A stretch of 64,000 bases of DNA, from positions 6,655 to 70,654 of the forward strand of contig JBEBJY010000008.1 in the NCBI GenBank assembly GCA_040079635.1, read 5' to 3'. Source of the stretch: Aalborgiella sp040079635. Its GTDB lineage: Bacteria; Pseudomonadota; Gammaproteobacteria; Burkholderiales; Burkholderiaceae_C. Shown here in pieces: positions 1 to 8,628 of the stretch; within the stretch, counting starts at the first letter, position 1, and the number at the start of each line of letters is the position of its first letter. The notes under the pieces are model-generated. The model ran no database searches. It saw nothing but the letters and a program-made list of their open reading frames with translations, and had not been told where the DNA came from. The position numbers and the translations under genes are program-made.

Positions 1-1614
1 GGCTTCGATCAAGTTGTCAATTTCCAGCGCTTCGATGCGCGCAGTGTTGAAAACTTTGGATTTGTCTTTGAGGTTGATGTTGCTCACGCGTTTGCGCAAC
101 TCGGCAACCTTTTTGACGCCTTCGTCCATGCTAGCTTGGGTGCGGAACACACCTGCGTGAAATTGCATGGTGTTGCGAATGTCATCAGCCACGTCTTGCG
201 CGTATTCGCCGTCAGTCGCTGCATCCAAACGCGCAACGCGAGCCAGTGAGGCATCGGCAGCATCAGCAGGCAAAGGCTTGTGCAATTTGTTTTTCTGATT
301 GAACTCAACAATGTGGTTACCCGCAGCGCGACCAAATACCAACAAGTCTAGTAACGAGTTCGTACCCAAACGGTTTGCGCCGTGTACGCTGACGCAGGAG
401 CATTCGCCCACTGCGTACAAGCCATTCACAACTTCGCTTTGGTTGTCGGCGTTTTGCGTGACGACTTGGCCATTGATGTTGGTTGGGATACCGCCCATTT
501 GGTAGTGAATCGTTGGCACCACAGGAATCGGCTCTTTGGTGATGTCAACGTTGGCAAAGTTGTGACCAATTTCAAACACCGAAGGCAAACGCTTCATGAT
601 GGTGTCTGCACCCAGATGCGTCATATCCAGGTTGATGTAGTCTTTGTTCGGGCCGCAACCACGGCCTTCTTTGATCTCTTGGTCCATACAGCGTGACACG
701 TAGTCGCGCGGCGCCAGATCTTTGTAGGCTGGCGCATAGCGCTCCATGAAGCGCTCGCCATTGCTGTTGCGCAAAATAGCGCCTTCGCCACGGCAGCCTT
801 CTGTCAACAGTACACCAGCACCGGCAACGCCAGTAGGGTGGAATTGCCAAAACTCCATGTCTTGCAACGGAATGCCAGCACGAGCCGCCATACCCAAGCC
901 GTCACCCGTGTTGATGAACGCATTGGTAGACGCTGCGAAAATACGTCCTGCACCGCCGGTGGCGAGCAAGGTGGTTTTGGCTTCCAAAATGTGCACTTCG
1001 CCAGTTTCCATTTCCAGTGCGGTCACACCGACGACATCGCCAGCTGCATCACGAATCAAATCAAGCGCCATCCATTCGACGAAGAATTGCGTCTTGGCTT
1101 GCACGTTTTGCTGGTACAGCGTGTGCAGCATGGCGTGGCCTGTACGGTCAGCGGCTGCGCAAGCGCGTTCAACGGCTTTTTCGCCATAGTTAGCGGTGTG
1201 TCCACCGAAAGGACGCTGGTAAATCGTGCCATCTGGGTTGCGGTCAAACGGCATGCCCATGTGTTCTAGGTCGTACACCACATTGGCGGCTTCACGACAC
1301 ATGAATTCAATGGCGTCCTGGTCTCCCAACCAATCGGAGCCTTTGACGGTGTCGTAAAAATGGTAATGCCAATTATCAGCATTCATGTTGCCGAGTGAAG
1401 CGCCGATGCCGCCCTGTGCTGCGACAGTGTGTGAGCGAGTTGGGAATACCTTTGATAGCACAGCAACGTTCAAGCCAGCACGTGCCAACTGTAGCGATGC
1501 ACGCATGCCAGAGCCACCAGCGCCGACGATAACAACGTCAAATTTGCGTTTGGAAACTGCAGCAGTGCTTGCTGTAAAAGATGAAATAGGGGAATTGCTT
1601 GTAGCGGACGCCAT
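1..1614 (-). CDS. sdhA: Succinate dehydrogenase flavoprotein subunit SdhA (3' end beyond the window)
   Basis: This is the catalytic FAD subunit of complex II, which oxidises succinate to fumarate on the cytoplasmic face of the membrane. The frame is open from the ATG at 1614 to base 1, giving 538 residues of an expected ~590-600, so the C-terminus is missing. Near the N-terminus a Rossmann FAD motif (VVIVGAGGSGM) is followed by RSHTVAAQGGIGASLG, which contains the His that carries the covalent FAD in this family. Further on are HPTGVAGAGVL and the ECSCVSVHGANRLGTNSL active-site and FAD-contact segments. It lies 3 nt downstream of sdhD, last of the visible sdhC-sdhD-sdhA genes; sdhB is expected next, outside the window. 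Confidence 0.97.
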   Translation of the reverse strand, partial: MASATSNSPISSFTASTAAVSKRKFDVVIVGAGGSGMRASLQLARAGLNVAVLSKVFPTRSHTVAAQGGIGASLGNMNADNWHYHFYDTVKGSDWLGDQDAIEFMCREAANVVYDLEHMGMPFDRNPDGTIYQRPFGGHTANYGEKAVERACAAADRTGHAMLHTLYQQNVQAKTQFFVEWMALDLIRDAAGDVVGVTALEMETGEVHILEAKTTLLATGGAGRIFAASTNAFINTGDGLGMAARAGIPLQDMEFWQFHPTGVAGAGVLLTEGCRGEGAILRNSNGERFMERYAPAYKDLAPRDYVSRCMDQEIKEGRGCGPNKDYINLDMTHLGADTIMKRLPSVFEIGHNFANVDITKEPIPVVPTIHYQMGGIPTNINGQVVTQNADNQSEVVNGLYAVGECSCVSVHGANRLGTNSLLDLLVFGRAAGNHIVEFNQKNKLHKPLPADAADASLARVARLDAATDGEYAQDVADDIRNTMQFHAGVFRTQASMDEGVKKVAELRKRVSNINLKDKSKVFNTARIEALEIDNLIEA

Positions 1615-1617
1615 GAA

Positions 1618-1983
1618 TTACAGTCTCCAGAGAACTTGAATAGCCCAGCCCGCACATGCGACCAGCCAAACGATGGTGAATACTTGCATCAACAAACGGA
1701 TGCCAACGGGTTGGATGTAATCCATCCAAATATCACGCATGCCTACCCACACGTGGTAAAGCATGGCGACGATGACGACAAAAGTGAGCGTCTTCATCCA
1801 TTGCGAAGAGAAGATGCCAGCCCACTTGTCGTAGCCCATCGTTCCTTTGTTGAAAATGACTTGCGCGAGGACGACGACTGTGAACAGCGCCATGAGAACT
1901 GCGGTAACGCGTTGGCTCAGCCAATCGCGCACGCCATAGTGCGCACCAACAACGATGCGCTTAGAACCATAATTAACTGCCAT
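1618..1983 (-). CDS. sdhD: Succinate dehydrogenase membrane anchor subunit SdhD
   Basis: A 121-residue hydrophobic anchor of complex II with three predicted transmembrane segments (about residues 22-44, 62-84 and 93-115). The segment MLYHVWVGMRDIWMDY carries the His of the heme b region and the Asp-Tyr pair that lines the ubiquinone site in this family. It sits between sdhC and sdhA on the same strand, 58 nt after sdhC and 3 nt before sdhA, so it is clearly part of the sdh operon. Length and order match the usual sdhCDAB arrangement. Confidence 0.95.
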   Translation of the reverse strand: MAVNYGSKRIVVGAHYGVRDWLSQRVTAVLMALFTVVVLAQVIFNKGTMGYDKWAGIFSSQWMKTLTFVVIVAMLYHVWVGMRDIWMDYIQPVGIRLLMQVFTIVWLVACAGWAIQVLWRL

Positions 1984-2041
1984 GTTATTTTTCCTTTGTT
2001 CTTTTTATGTGGTGAATAGTTGAATATTTGAATGAATAAAA

Positions 2042-2488
2042 TTAATACAGGCCGAACAGTTTGAGCGCCAAGATAAATGTCAAACCCAAGCTCAAACCCA
2101 AAACCACCATGGCTGATGATTTGCCAAACTCTTTGGTCGCCACGTCATGGTTCAAGTCCATGAACAAATGACGCAAACCTGCGATGAAATGCTGCAAATA
2201 AGCCCAAATCAAGGCCAAAGCGATTAATTTGAAGAACCAGCCGGGCACAAAACCCACGCCAGCATTGAAAACGCTCGTAAACCTAGCAAATGAAATTTCT
2301 GAACTTACTGAGGTGTCAAACATCCAAATGATGAACGGCATCAGCAAAAACATGATCGCGCCGCTGGCACGGTGCAAGATAGACACCCAGGCTGCAGGTG
2401 CCATGCGGTAGGTGGTCAGGTCTTGGAAGGCGTTGATATTGCGAAATTCAGGCCGTTTTGGCTTTGTTCCCATGGCTGGAGCGGTCAT
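2042..2488 (-). CDS. sdhC: Succinate dehydrogenase cytochrome b556 subunit SdhC
   Basis: A 148-residue membrane subunit of complex II that, with SdhD, holds heme b and the quinone site. SILHRASGAIMF contains the Ser and Arg typical of the quinone pocket; LQHFIAGLRHLFMDL contains the heme-ligand His and the family's HxxxGxRHLxxD signature. Three transmembrane helices are predicted after a ~30-residue polar N-terminus. It is the first gene of the operon; the 223-nt region upstream (2489-2711) must hold the sdh promoter, but I see no clear operator there. A downstream internal Met (M6) is also possible as the start. Confidence 0.95.
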   Translation of the reverse strand: MTAPAMGTKPKRPEFRNINAFQDLTTYRMAPAAWVSILHRASGAIMFLLMPFIIWMFDTSVSSEISFARFTSVFNAGVGFVPGWFFKLIALALIWAYLQHFIAGLRHLFMDLNHDVATKEFGKSSAMVVLGLSLGLTFILALKLFGLY

Positions 2489-2711
2489 GTGTGGGCTTTC
2501 AAATGAGTCAACGAAATGTCGAATAAAGTGTCGAAAAAAGCATCAAAACCATGTTGTCAGACATCGTAATGAATCCGTAAAAGTGTAAATTCTATTGCAC
2601 CGCAGCAAACTTAATAGGAAATTACAAGAATTGTTGACTAATGTCCTTGAAAAATCTTCAAAAAAGTAGATGAAAAGTCGTTTTGGACGGAATTTGACTT
2701 AGTTTTTGAAC

Positions 2712-3557
2712 TTAGTTTAGTTCGTTGCGGTAATGGTGTGTATCTGTCAGGTAATAGCCACGGCGCAGCTCCATGGGAGCATCGTTGTAGGTGTAAGCGA
2801 CGCGTTCAACACTCAAAAGTGGCATATTTTGCTCTATTTTTAATAGCGAACTATGTAATAAATTCGCCTGCAAAGCACGTATTTTCTCTACAGCTCTGAC
2901 CATGCGAACACCGAACTCGGTTTCAAACAAGGCATACATGGAGCCGTGGTAATCAGCCAAACGTTCAGCGGTCAAACCTTTGAATGGTGCGGCTGGCAGC
3001 CAAATGTCTTCCAAAATGGTCGGCACGCCGCTGAACGACAGTATGCGCTGCGCTTGCCAAACCGGGTCGCCTGTACGCAGATTGAGTAATTTGGCGATTT
3101 CGGCCGTGGCACGAATTCGTTTGCATTCCGTGATTTGACGGTCAGCCGGACCTTCGCTGCTTTGGTCGCCTGAATCAGGCACCAATTTTAAAAACCGGTA
3201 TTGCGCGTGCTTTTCAGCATGTGTGTCGACAAATGTGCCCTTGCCTTGTCGGCGAACCAGTAAATTGTCTGCAGCGAGCTCGTCAATCGCTTTGCGCACA
3301 GTGCCTTGGCTCACGCGGTAACGAACCGCCAAGTCCATTTCGCTGGGAATCGCTTCGCCCGGTTTCCACTCGCCGCCTTGCAGGCTTTTGAGTATCAAGC
3401 CTTTGATTTGCTGGTAAAGCGGGCTGAAAGCAGGCGCGGCATAGGTCGCTGCAAGGTCAGTTGTTCCTTGCAAATCGCTGATAGATGCCTGTGGCGGCAG
3501 CTGTGTCGCTTGTGCAGATTGAGTGGAATTGTCGTTTTGTGCCATTTTGCTAATCAT
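2712..3557 (-). CDS. GntR-family (HutC/UTRA) transcriptional regulator
   Basis: A 281-residue DNA-binding regulator. Residues ~45-115 form the GntR winged helix (LYQQIKGLILKSLQGG, then PSEMDLAVRYRVSQGTVRKAI, ending in RRQGKGTFV). Residues ~140-275 match a UTRA ligand-binding domain, which makes it HutC-type. The first ~40 residues are Ser/Gln/Thr-rich and probably disordered. It lies between sdhC and the divergent mdh, so control of TCA-cycle genes is a reasonable inference. A perfect TCTTATATAAGA palindrome sits just upstream of the start. The start could be the first Met or M5; neither has a strong ribosome site. Codons around 2828-2874 coincide with a degenerate copy of the window's repeat element. 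Confidence 0.9.
   Translation of the reverse strand: MISKMAQNDNSTQSAQATQLPPQASISDLQGTTDLAATYAAPAFSPLYQQIKGLILKSLQGGEWKPGEAIPSEMDLAVRYRVSQGTVRKAIDELAADNLLVRRQGKGTFVDTHAEKHAQYRFLKLVPDSGDQSSEGPADRQITECKRIRATAEIAKLLNLRTGDPVWQAQRILSFSGVPTILEDIWLPAAPFKGLTAERLADYHGSMYALFETEFGVRMVRAVEKIRALQANLLHSSLLKIEQNMPLLSVERVAYTYNDAPMELRRGYYLTDTHHYRNELN
2828..2874. repeat. Degenerate copy of the ~48-bp repeat inside gntR
   Basis: On the plus strand a GCTCTATTTTTAATAGC half is followed by AATAAATTCGCC, in the same order and spacing as the intergenic copies (GCTATtaatttAATAGC, then ~10 nt, then AATAAATACGCC). In the protein it reads LQANLLHSSLLKIEQ, within the UTRA domain, with no frame disruption. It is diverged, so chance resemblance is not excluded. 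Confidence 0.5.
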
Positions 3558-3558
3558 A

Positions 3559-3570
3559 TCTTATATAAGA
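3559..3570. promoter_or_regulatory. TCTTATATAAGA palindrome, candidate operator in the gntR/mdh divergent region
   Basis: A perfect 12-bp palindrome lies 1 nt upstream of the gntR start and ~120 bp upstream of mdh. The identical 12-mer occurs once more in this window, upstream of the DUF3579 gene (41130-41141). Its position suggests autoregulation by the adjacent GntR protein; this is inference, and a TATA-rich promoter element is the alternative. Confidence 0.45.
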
Positions 3571-3690
3571 CATAAGACAAATTGACTTATTAGGGTTTTC
3601 GAGAGTAAACTTGGGGACTGTTACTTTCTTATTTTTATCTTTTCTTTTCTCTTCTCTTTTCAACTTTTACTTTCAACCTTGGAGTTTTCT

Positions 3691-4677
3691 ATGAGCAAAA
3701 AGCCCGTCCGTGTAGCAGTTACAGGTGCAGCAGGTCAAATTGGTTACGCGATTCTGTTTCGCATCGCATCGGGTGAAATGCTCGGCAAAGACCAGCCAGT
3801 AGTCTTGAGCTTGTTAGAAGTACCAGTTGAAAAAGCCCAGCAAGCCCTGCAAGGCGTGATGATGGAATTGCAAGATTGCGCGTTCCCATTGCTCGTGGGC
3901 ATGGAAGCACATAGCGACCCAATGACAGCGTTCAAAGACGTGGATTACGCTTTGCTCATCGGTTCACGTCCACGTGGCCCAGGCATGGAGCGTGCAGAGT
4001 TGTTGGCTGTCAATGCCGAGATTTTCACCGCGCAAGGTAAGGCTTTGAACGCTGTTGCCAGCCGCGACGTGCGCGTTTTGGTGGTCGGTAATCCAGCCAA
4101 TACCAATGCCTACATCGCCATGAAAAGCGCGCCAGATTTACCACGTAAAAACTTCACCGCCATGCTGCGTTTGGACCACAACCGTGCTTTGTCGCAAATC
4201 GCTGCCAAAACCGGCAAAGCCGTGGCTGAGATTGAAAAATTCGTGGTGTGGGGCAACCATTCACCAACGATGTACGCCGACTACCGCTTCGCCACCATCA
4301 ATGGCGCATCTGTCAAAGACATGATCAACGACCACGACTGGAACGCCAACACCTTCTTGCCAACCGTGGGCAAGCGTGGCGCAGCCATCATCGCCGCACG
4401 TGGCGTGTCTTCAGCTGCGTCTGCAGCAAACGCCGCTATCGACCACATGCGCGATTGGGCTTTGGGCACCAATGGCAAGTGGGTGACGATGGGTATTCCA
4501 TCTGACGGCCAATACGGCATCCCGAAAGACACCATGTTTGGCTTTGCTGTGACCTGTGAAGGCGGCGAATACAAAACCGTTGAAGGCTTGACGGTTGACG
4601 CGTTCAGCCAAGAATGCATCAACAAAACCCTCGCTGAGTTGCAAGAAGAGCAAAAAGGCGTGGCGCATTTGCTGTAA
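3691..4677 (+). CDS. mdh: Malate dehydrogenase
   Basis: NAD-dependent malate dehydrogenase, 328 residues, interconverting malate and oxaloacetate in the TCA cycle. The N-terminal GAAGQIGYAILFRIA is the NAD-binding loop. SRPRGPGMERAELL carries the substrate-binding Arg pair, GNPANTNAYIAM the cofactor/substrate loop, and WGNHSPTMYADY the catalytic His. The start is the ATG at 3691, preceded by GGAG at 3681-3684; an upstream in-frame TTG is unlikely. It belongs to the large cytosolic MDH type common in Burkholderiales and opens a TCA-related run with the citE-like gene and acnB. Confidence 0.96.
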   Translation: MSKKPVRVAVTGAAGQIGYAILFRIASGEMLGKDQPVVLSLLEVPVEKAQQALQGVMMELQDCAFPLLVGMEAHSDPMTAFKDVDYALLIGSRPRGPGMERAELLAVNAEIFTAQGKALNAVASRDVRVLVVGNPANTNAYIAMKSAPDLPRKNFTAMLRLDHNRALSQIAAKTGKAVAEIEKFVVWGNHSPTMYADYRFATINGASVKDMINDHDWNANTFLPTVGKRGAAIIAARGVSSAASAANAAIDHMRDWALGTNGKWVTMGIPSDGQYGIPKDTMFGFAVTCEGGEYKTVEGLTVDAFSQECINKTLAELQEEQKGVAHLL

Positions 4678-4723
4678 CCACGGCAATTAAACTGGTAAAA
4701 CCTTCAAAACTGGCTTAGTGACC

Positions 4724-5842
4724 ATGCAGCTTGTCCCCGCATCCACCCAAGTGCATCCGCGTGATGTGCTGCTAGGTGCGCAGGCTGCGGGTGTCAGTTT
4801 GCCAGTTTGCGACCATTATTGCGGCGTTGAAGCCCGCATGTTGAAGAGCTTGCAATTGCAAAAGGAACTCGCAGAAGAGTTTGGCACTTGCGTGTTTGAC
4901 GTGACATTAGATTGTGAAGATGGCGCGCCTGTAGGTGGCGAGCTGGAACACGCTGAATTGGTTGCAAAAATAGCATCAAATTCGACTCTAGCCGGCGTAA
5001 ATATTGCTTATACAGCTATCAAAAAAATAGCAAATACACATGCAGCGACGCAAAAATCATCTCGCGTAGCCGTTCGCGTTCATGCGCCAGACCACGCCGC
5101 GTTTGAGTCAGATATCGATATCATTGTCGGCCAAGCATCGCATGCCTTGTGTCATGTGATGATTCCGAAAGTGGAGTCGGTCGCCGATATTGACCGTGCC
5201 GTCAAATTGATCGATGCCGCACAAAAAAAATCCAAAGTAGTGAGTACCCAAGCAAGGATGAAATCAGGTGCAAAGCGCCAAATTCCTCTGCATGTGTTGA
5301 TCGAGTCGCCCACGGCAGTGCACCGCGCTTTTGAGATTGCAGCACATCCCCGCGTGCAGTCGCTCAGTTTCGGGTTGATGGATTTTGTGTCCAGCCATGG
5401 CGGGGCTATTCCAGCCAGTGCCATGGGTTTGGCTGGGCAGTTCACGCATCCGCTCGTTGTTCGAGCCAAGCTAGAGATTGCCAGCGCCTGCCATGCGCAT
5501 GGCAAAGTGCCGTCGCACTGCGTGGTGACTGAATTTTCTGATGCAGATGCTATTAAAAATGCAGCGATTCAGGCAGCAAATACGCTGGGTTACACGCGTA
5601 TGTGGAGCATTCATCCAAGTCAAATTCGTCCCATTTTGGCGGCTTTTGCGCCTGATGCAAGTGACATTGATTTGGCGACGCAGATCATCACAACCGGTGT
5701 AGATGCCGATTGGGCACCCATCAGTTACAAGGGAACGCTGCACGACCGTGCCAGCTATCGCTATTACTGGCAAGTGCTGGAGCGAGCGCACCAAACAGGT
5801 AGAGCTATGGATGCGTCAGTAGCTCATTTTTTTAACGATTAA
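4724..5842 (+). CDS. HpcH/HpaI aldolase / citrate lyase beta-like (CoA ester lyase family) protein
   Basis: A 372-residue TIM-barrel protein of the HpcH/HpaI-CitE superfamily. DCEDGAPVGGELEHAE supplies acidic residues near the expected Mg2+ site, VLIESPTAVHRAF the metal-binding Glu, and MWSIHPSQIRPI the family's C-terminal signature. The superfamily cleaves or forms C-C bonds of citryl- or malyl-type thioesters; the exact substrate cannot be read from sequence. It sits between mdh and acnB on the same strand, hinting at a side reaction of TCA acids. A GTG start 6 nt upstream is possible. Two stretches of the gene (4987-5034 and 5547-5589) are copies of the window's repeat, read through in frame. 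Confidence 0.85.
   Translation: MQLVPASTQVHPRDVLLGAQAAGVSLPVCDHYCGVEARMLKSLQLQKELAEEFGTCVFDVTLDCEDGAPVGGELEHAELVAKIASNSTLAGVNIAYTAIKKIANTHAATQKSSRVAVRVHAPDHAAFESDIDIIVGQASHALCHVMIPKVESVADIDRAVKLIDAAQKKSKVVSTQARMKSGAKRQIPLHVLIESPTAVHRAFEIAAHPRVQSLSFGLMDFVSSHGGAIPASAMGLAGQFTHPLVVRAKLEIASACHAHGKVPSHCVVTEFSDADAIKNAAIQAANTLGYTRMWSIHPSQIRPILAAFAPDASDIDLATQIITTGVDADWAPISYKGTLHDRASYRYYWQVLERAHQTGRAMDASVAHFFND
4987..5034. repeat. Near full-length repeat copy inside the citE-like gene
   Basis: Forward-oriented copy containing CTCTAGCCGGCGTAAATATT, then a GCTATC..ATAGCAAAT segment, aligned with the intergenic copies over its full length. It encodes TLAGVNIAYTAIKKIAN with no frame break. The same reading frame of the repeat is used in etfA (LAGVN..AI...AN). 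Confidence 0.75.
5547..5589. repeat. Second, diverged repeat copy inside the citE-like gene (reverse orientation)
   Basis: TGCTATTAAAAATGCAGC, a short spacer with CAGGCA, then GCAAATACGCTGGG matches the reverse-oriented repeat (GCTATTAATTTAATAGC, AGGCA, ATAAATACGCCGG) with scattered substitutions. It encodes DAIKNAAIQAANTLG just before the conserved MWSIHPSQI. Because this region may be ancestral in the family, the resemblance could be partly coincidental. Confidence 0.45.
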
Positions 5843-5871
5843 ATTTACCATTTTGAAACCAGGAGATTGAG

Positions 5872-8496
5872 ATGTTACAAGCCTACAGAACCCACGTTGC
5901 CGAGCGCGCTGCGCTAGGTATTCCGCCATTGCCACTGTCTGCCAAGCAAACGGGCGAGTTGATTGAGTTGCTCAAAGCGCCGCCAGCGGGCGAAGAGGCA
6001 ACACTGGTTGAGTTGATCACGCACCGCGTGCCCGCTGGTGTGGATGCGGCTGCTAAAGTCAAAGCCAGCTACTTGGCTGCTGTTGCCCATGGCACAGAAG
6101 TTTGCCCGTTGATCAGCCGTGCGCAAGCGACAACATTGCTCGGCACCATGCTGGGTGGCTACAACATCGGTCCTATGGTGGCTTTGTTGGACGATTCAGC
6201 TGTTGCCGCAGAAGCTGCAGCAGGTCTGAAAAAGACTTTGTTGATGTTTGACCAATTCCATGATGTGAAAGAAAAAGCCGATAAGGGCAACGCTTTTGCC
6301 AAGTCAGTGCTGCAAAGCTGGGCGGACGCTGAGTGGTTCACCAGCCGCCCTGAAGTGGCAAAGTCCATCACGCTGACCATTTTCAAAGTGGCTGGCGAGA
6401 TCAATACTGACGATTTGTCACCCGCACCAGACGCTTTCAGTCGCCCTGATATCCCGATGCACGCTTTGGCGATGCACAAAAACGCCCGCCCAGGTGTTGT
6501 GCCAGAAGAAGACGGCAAGCGTGGCCCAGTCAAGTTCATCAATGACCTCAAAGCCAAGGGCAACCTGGTCGCCTACGTGGGTGATGTGGTCGGTACCGGC
6601 TCTAGCCGTAAATCAGCCACCAACTCGGTGTTGTGGTTCACCGGTGAAGACATTCCGTTCGTGCCGAACAAGCGTTTTGGTGGTGTGTGCTTGGGCAACA
6701 AAATCGCCCCGATTTTCTACAACACCATGGAAGACTCAGGCGCTTTGCCGATTGAGTTGGACGTGAGCAACATGAACATGGGCGACGTGGTTGAGCTGCG
6801 CCCTTATGACGGTCAAGCGCTGAAAGACGGCAAAGTGATTGCCGAGTTCAAGCTGAAAAGCGATGTGCTGTTTGACGAAGTGCGCGCCGGTGGTCGCATT
6901 CCGCTGATCATCGGCCGTGGTTTGACCGCAAAAGCACGTGAAGCACTGGGCTTGCCAGTGTCGACCTTGTTCCGCTTGCCGCAAAACCCTGTGGACACCA
7001 AAAAAGGTTTCACACTGGCGCAAAAAATGGTCGGTCGTGCATGCGGTTTGCCAGTCGTGAACGGTGTTCAACAAGGCGTGCGTCCTGGCACGTACTGTGA
7101 ACCAAAAATGACCAGCGTCGGTTCACAAGATACGACTGGCCCAATGACCCGCGACGAGCTGAAAGATTTGGCTTGCTTGGGCTTTAGTGCTGACTTGGTG
7201 ATGCAGTCCTTCTGCCACACAGCCGCCTATCCAAAACCAGTCGACGTGAAAATGCACCACGAACTACCAGAGTTCATGACCGACCGTGGCGGTATTCCGC
7301 TGCGTCCGGGTGACGGCATCATCCACAGCTGGTTGAATCGCATGTTGTTGCCTGACACCGTCGGCACCGGCGGCGACAGCCACACCCGTTTCCCTATCGG
7401 TATCAGCTTCCCAGCAGGTTCTGGCCTAGTTGCGTTTGGTGCAGCTACGGGCGTGATGCCTTTGGACATGCCAGAGAGCGTGTTGGTTCGCTTCAAAGGC
7501 AAAATGCAACCCGGCGTGACTCTGCGCGACTTGGTCAACGCCATTCCGCTGTACGCCATCAAAGCCGGTTTGTTGACCGTGGCCAAGCAGGGCAAAATCA
7601 ACATCTTCTCTGGCCGCATTTTGGAAATTGAAGGTTTGCCAGATCTCAAGGTCGAGCAAGCGTTTGAGTTGTCAGATGCGTCTGCCGAGCGTTCAGCTGG
7701 TGGTTGCACCGTGCATTTGAACAAAGAGCCCATCATCGAGTACATCACCAGCAACATCACCATGTTGAAGTGGATGATTGCGACTGGTTACAGCGACGTC
7801 CGCACCATCAACCGCCGCATTGCCGCGATGGAGGCATGGTTGGCCAAGCCTGATTTGTTGAAAGGCGATGCAGATGCTGAATACGCTGCTGTCATCGAGA
7901 TTGATTTGGCTGACATCCATGAGCCAATCGTCGCCTGCCCGAACGACCCAGATGATGTCAAAACATTGGGTGACGTGGCTGGGAAAGTGATTGAAGAAGT
8001 GTTTATCGGTAGCTGCATGACCAATATTGGCCACTTCCGTGCGGCATCTAAATTGCTTGAAAACAAACGTGACATTCCTGTCAAGTTGTGGGTTGCACCG
8101 CCGACGAAGATGGATGCCCACCAGTTGAGCGAAGAAGGTCATTACGGCGTGTTGGGCAGTGCTGGCGCACGTATGGAAATGCCAGGCTGTAGCTTGTGCA
8201 TGGGCAACCAAGCGCAAGTGAAAGAGGGCGCAACCGTGTTCTCCACATCCACCCGTAACTTCCCGAACCGTTTGGGTAAAAACAGCAATGTTTACTTGGG
8301 TTCTGCTGAGTTGGCCGCGATCTGCTCTAAGCTAGGCCGCATTCCGACCAAAGCTGAATACATGGCCGACATGGGCGTGCTGACTGCTGCCAGCGACAAA
8401 ATTTACCAATACATGAATTTTGACAAAATGCCGGATTTTACGGAAGTGACTGATGCGGCAGACAAGGCCGCAGTCAAAGCTGCTGCGACAGCCTAA
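5872..8496 (+). CDS. acnB: Aconitate hydratase B (bifunctional aconitase / 2-methylisocitrate dehydratase)
   Basis: An 874-residue AcnB-type aconitase, isomerising citrate to isocitrate and able in this family to act on 2-methylisocitrate. The N-terminal ~160 residues form the helical HEAT-like domain unique to AcnB, followed by the swivel domain (~165-370) and the Fe-S catalytic core. Cluster cysteines are visible in FIGSCMTNIGHF (about residue 710) and PGCSLCMGNQAQ (about residue 770). Other core motifs include GTGGDSHTRFPIG. It starts with ATG after an AGGAGATTGAG ribosome site, 29 nt downstream of the citE-like gene, and ends at a strong hairpin terminator. Confidence 0.97.
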   Translation: MLQAYRTHVAERAALGIPPLPLSAKQTGELIELLKAPPAGEEATLVELITHRVPAGVDAAAKVKASYLAAVAHGTEVCPLISRAQATTLLGTMLGGYNIGPMVALLDDSAVAAEAAAGLKKTLLMFDQFHDVKEKADKGNAFAKSVLQSWADAEWFTSRPEVAKSITLTIFKVAGEINTDDLSPAPDAFSRPDIPMHALAMHKNARPGVVPEEDGKRGPVKFINDLKAKGNLVAYVGDVVGTGSSRKSATNSVLWFTGEDIPFVPNKRFGGVCLGNKIAPIFYNTMEDSGALPIELDVSNMNMGDVVELRPYDGQALKDGKVIAEFKLKSDVLFDEVRAGGRIPLIIGRGLTAKAREALGLPVSTLFRLPQNPVDTKKGFTLAQKMVGRACGLPVVNGVQQGVRPGTYCEPKMTSVGSQDTTGPMTRDELKDLACLGFSADLVMQSFCHTAAYPKPVDVKMHHELPEFMTDRGGIPLRPGDGIIHSWLNRMLLPDTVGTGGDSHTRFPIGISFPAGSGLVAFGAATGVMPLDMPESVLVRFKGKMQPGVTLRDLVNAIPLYAIKAGLLTVAKQGKINIFSGRILEIEGLPDLKVEQAFELSDASAERSAGGCTVHLNKEPIIEYITSNITMLKWMIATGYSDVRTINRRIAAMEAWLAKPDLLKGDADAEYAAVIEIDLADIHEPIVACPNDPDDVKTLGDVAGKVIEEVFIGSCMTNIGHFRAASKLLENKRDIPVKLWVAPPTKMDAHQLSEEGHYGVLGSAGARMEMPGCSLCMGNQAQVKEGATVFSTSTRNFPNRLGKNSNVYLGSAELAAICSKLGRIPTKAEYMADMGVLTAASDKIYQYMNFDKMPDFTEVTDAADKAAVKAAATA

Positions 8497-8521
8497 GCTA
8501 GTCGTCAGCGCTGAATAGCAA

Positions 8522-8554
8522 AAAGCCCTGCAAGTTAGCTTGCAGGGCTTTTTT
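8522..8554 (+). terminator. Rho-independent terminator after acnB
   Basis: A 13-bp perfect stem (AAAGCCCTGCAAG pairing with CTTGCAGGGCTTT) with a TTAG loop runs into a T-tract. It is placed 26 nt after the acnB stop and also faces the convergent dehydratase gene. Confidence 0.93.
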
Positions 8555-8569
8555 ATGTCTAAATAGACC

Positions 8570-8619
8570 TCTAGACGGCGTATTTATTGCCTAATATGCT
8601 ATTGATTTCATAGCATTTT
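8570..8619. repeat. Intergenic ~48-bp repeat, copy 1 (forward)
   Basis: Contains CTAGACGGCGTATTTATTGC followed by GCTATTGATTTCATAGC. It lies between the acnB terminator and the 3' end of the dehydratase gene. Confidence 0.9.
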
Positions 8620-8628
8620 GAGTAAATA

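Noticed and set aside
2489..2711. A TCTTATATAAGA site before sdhC
   Set aside because: No such palindrome or close variant was found in this region, so sdh control by the adjacent GntR is not supported by this motif.
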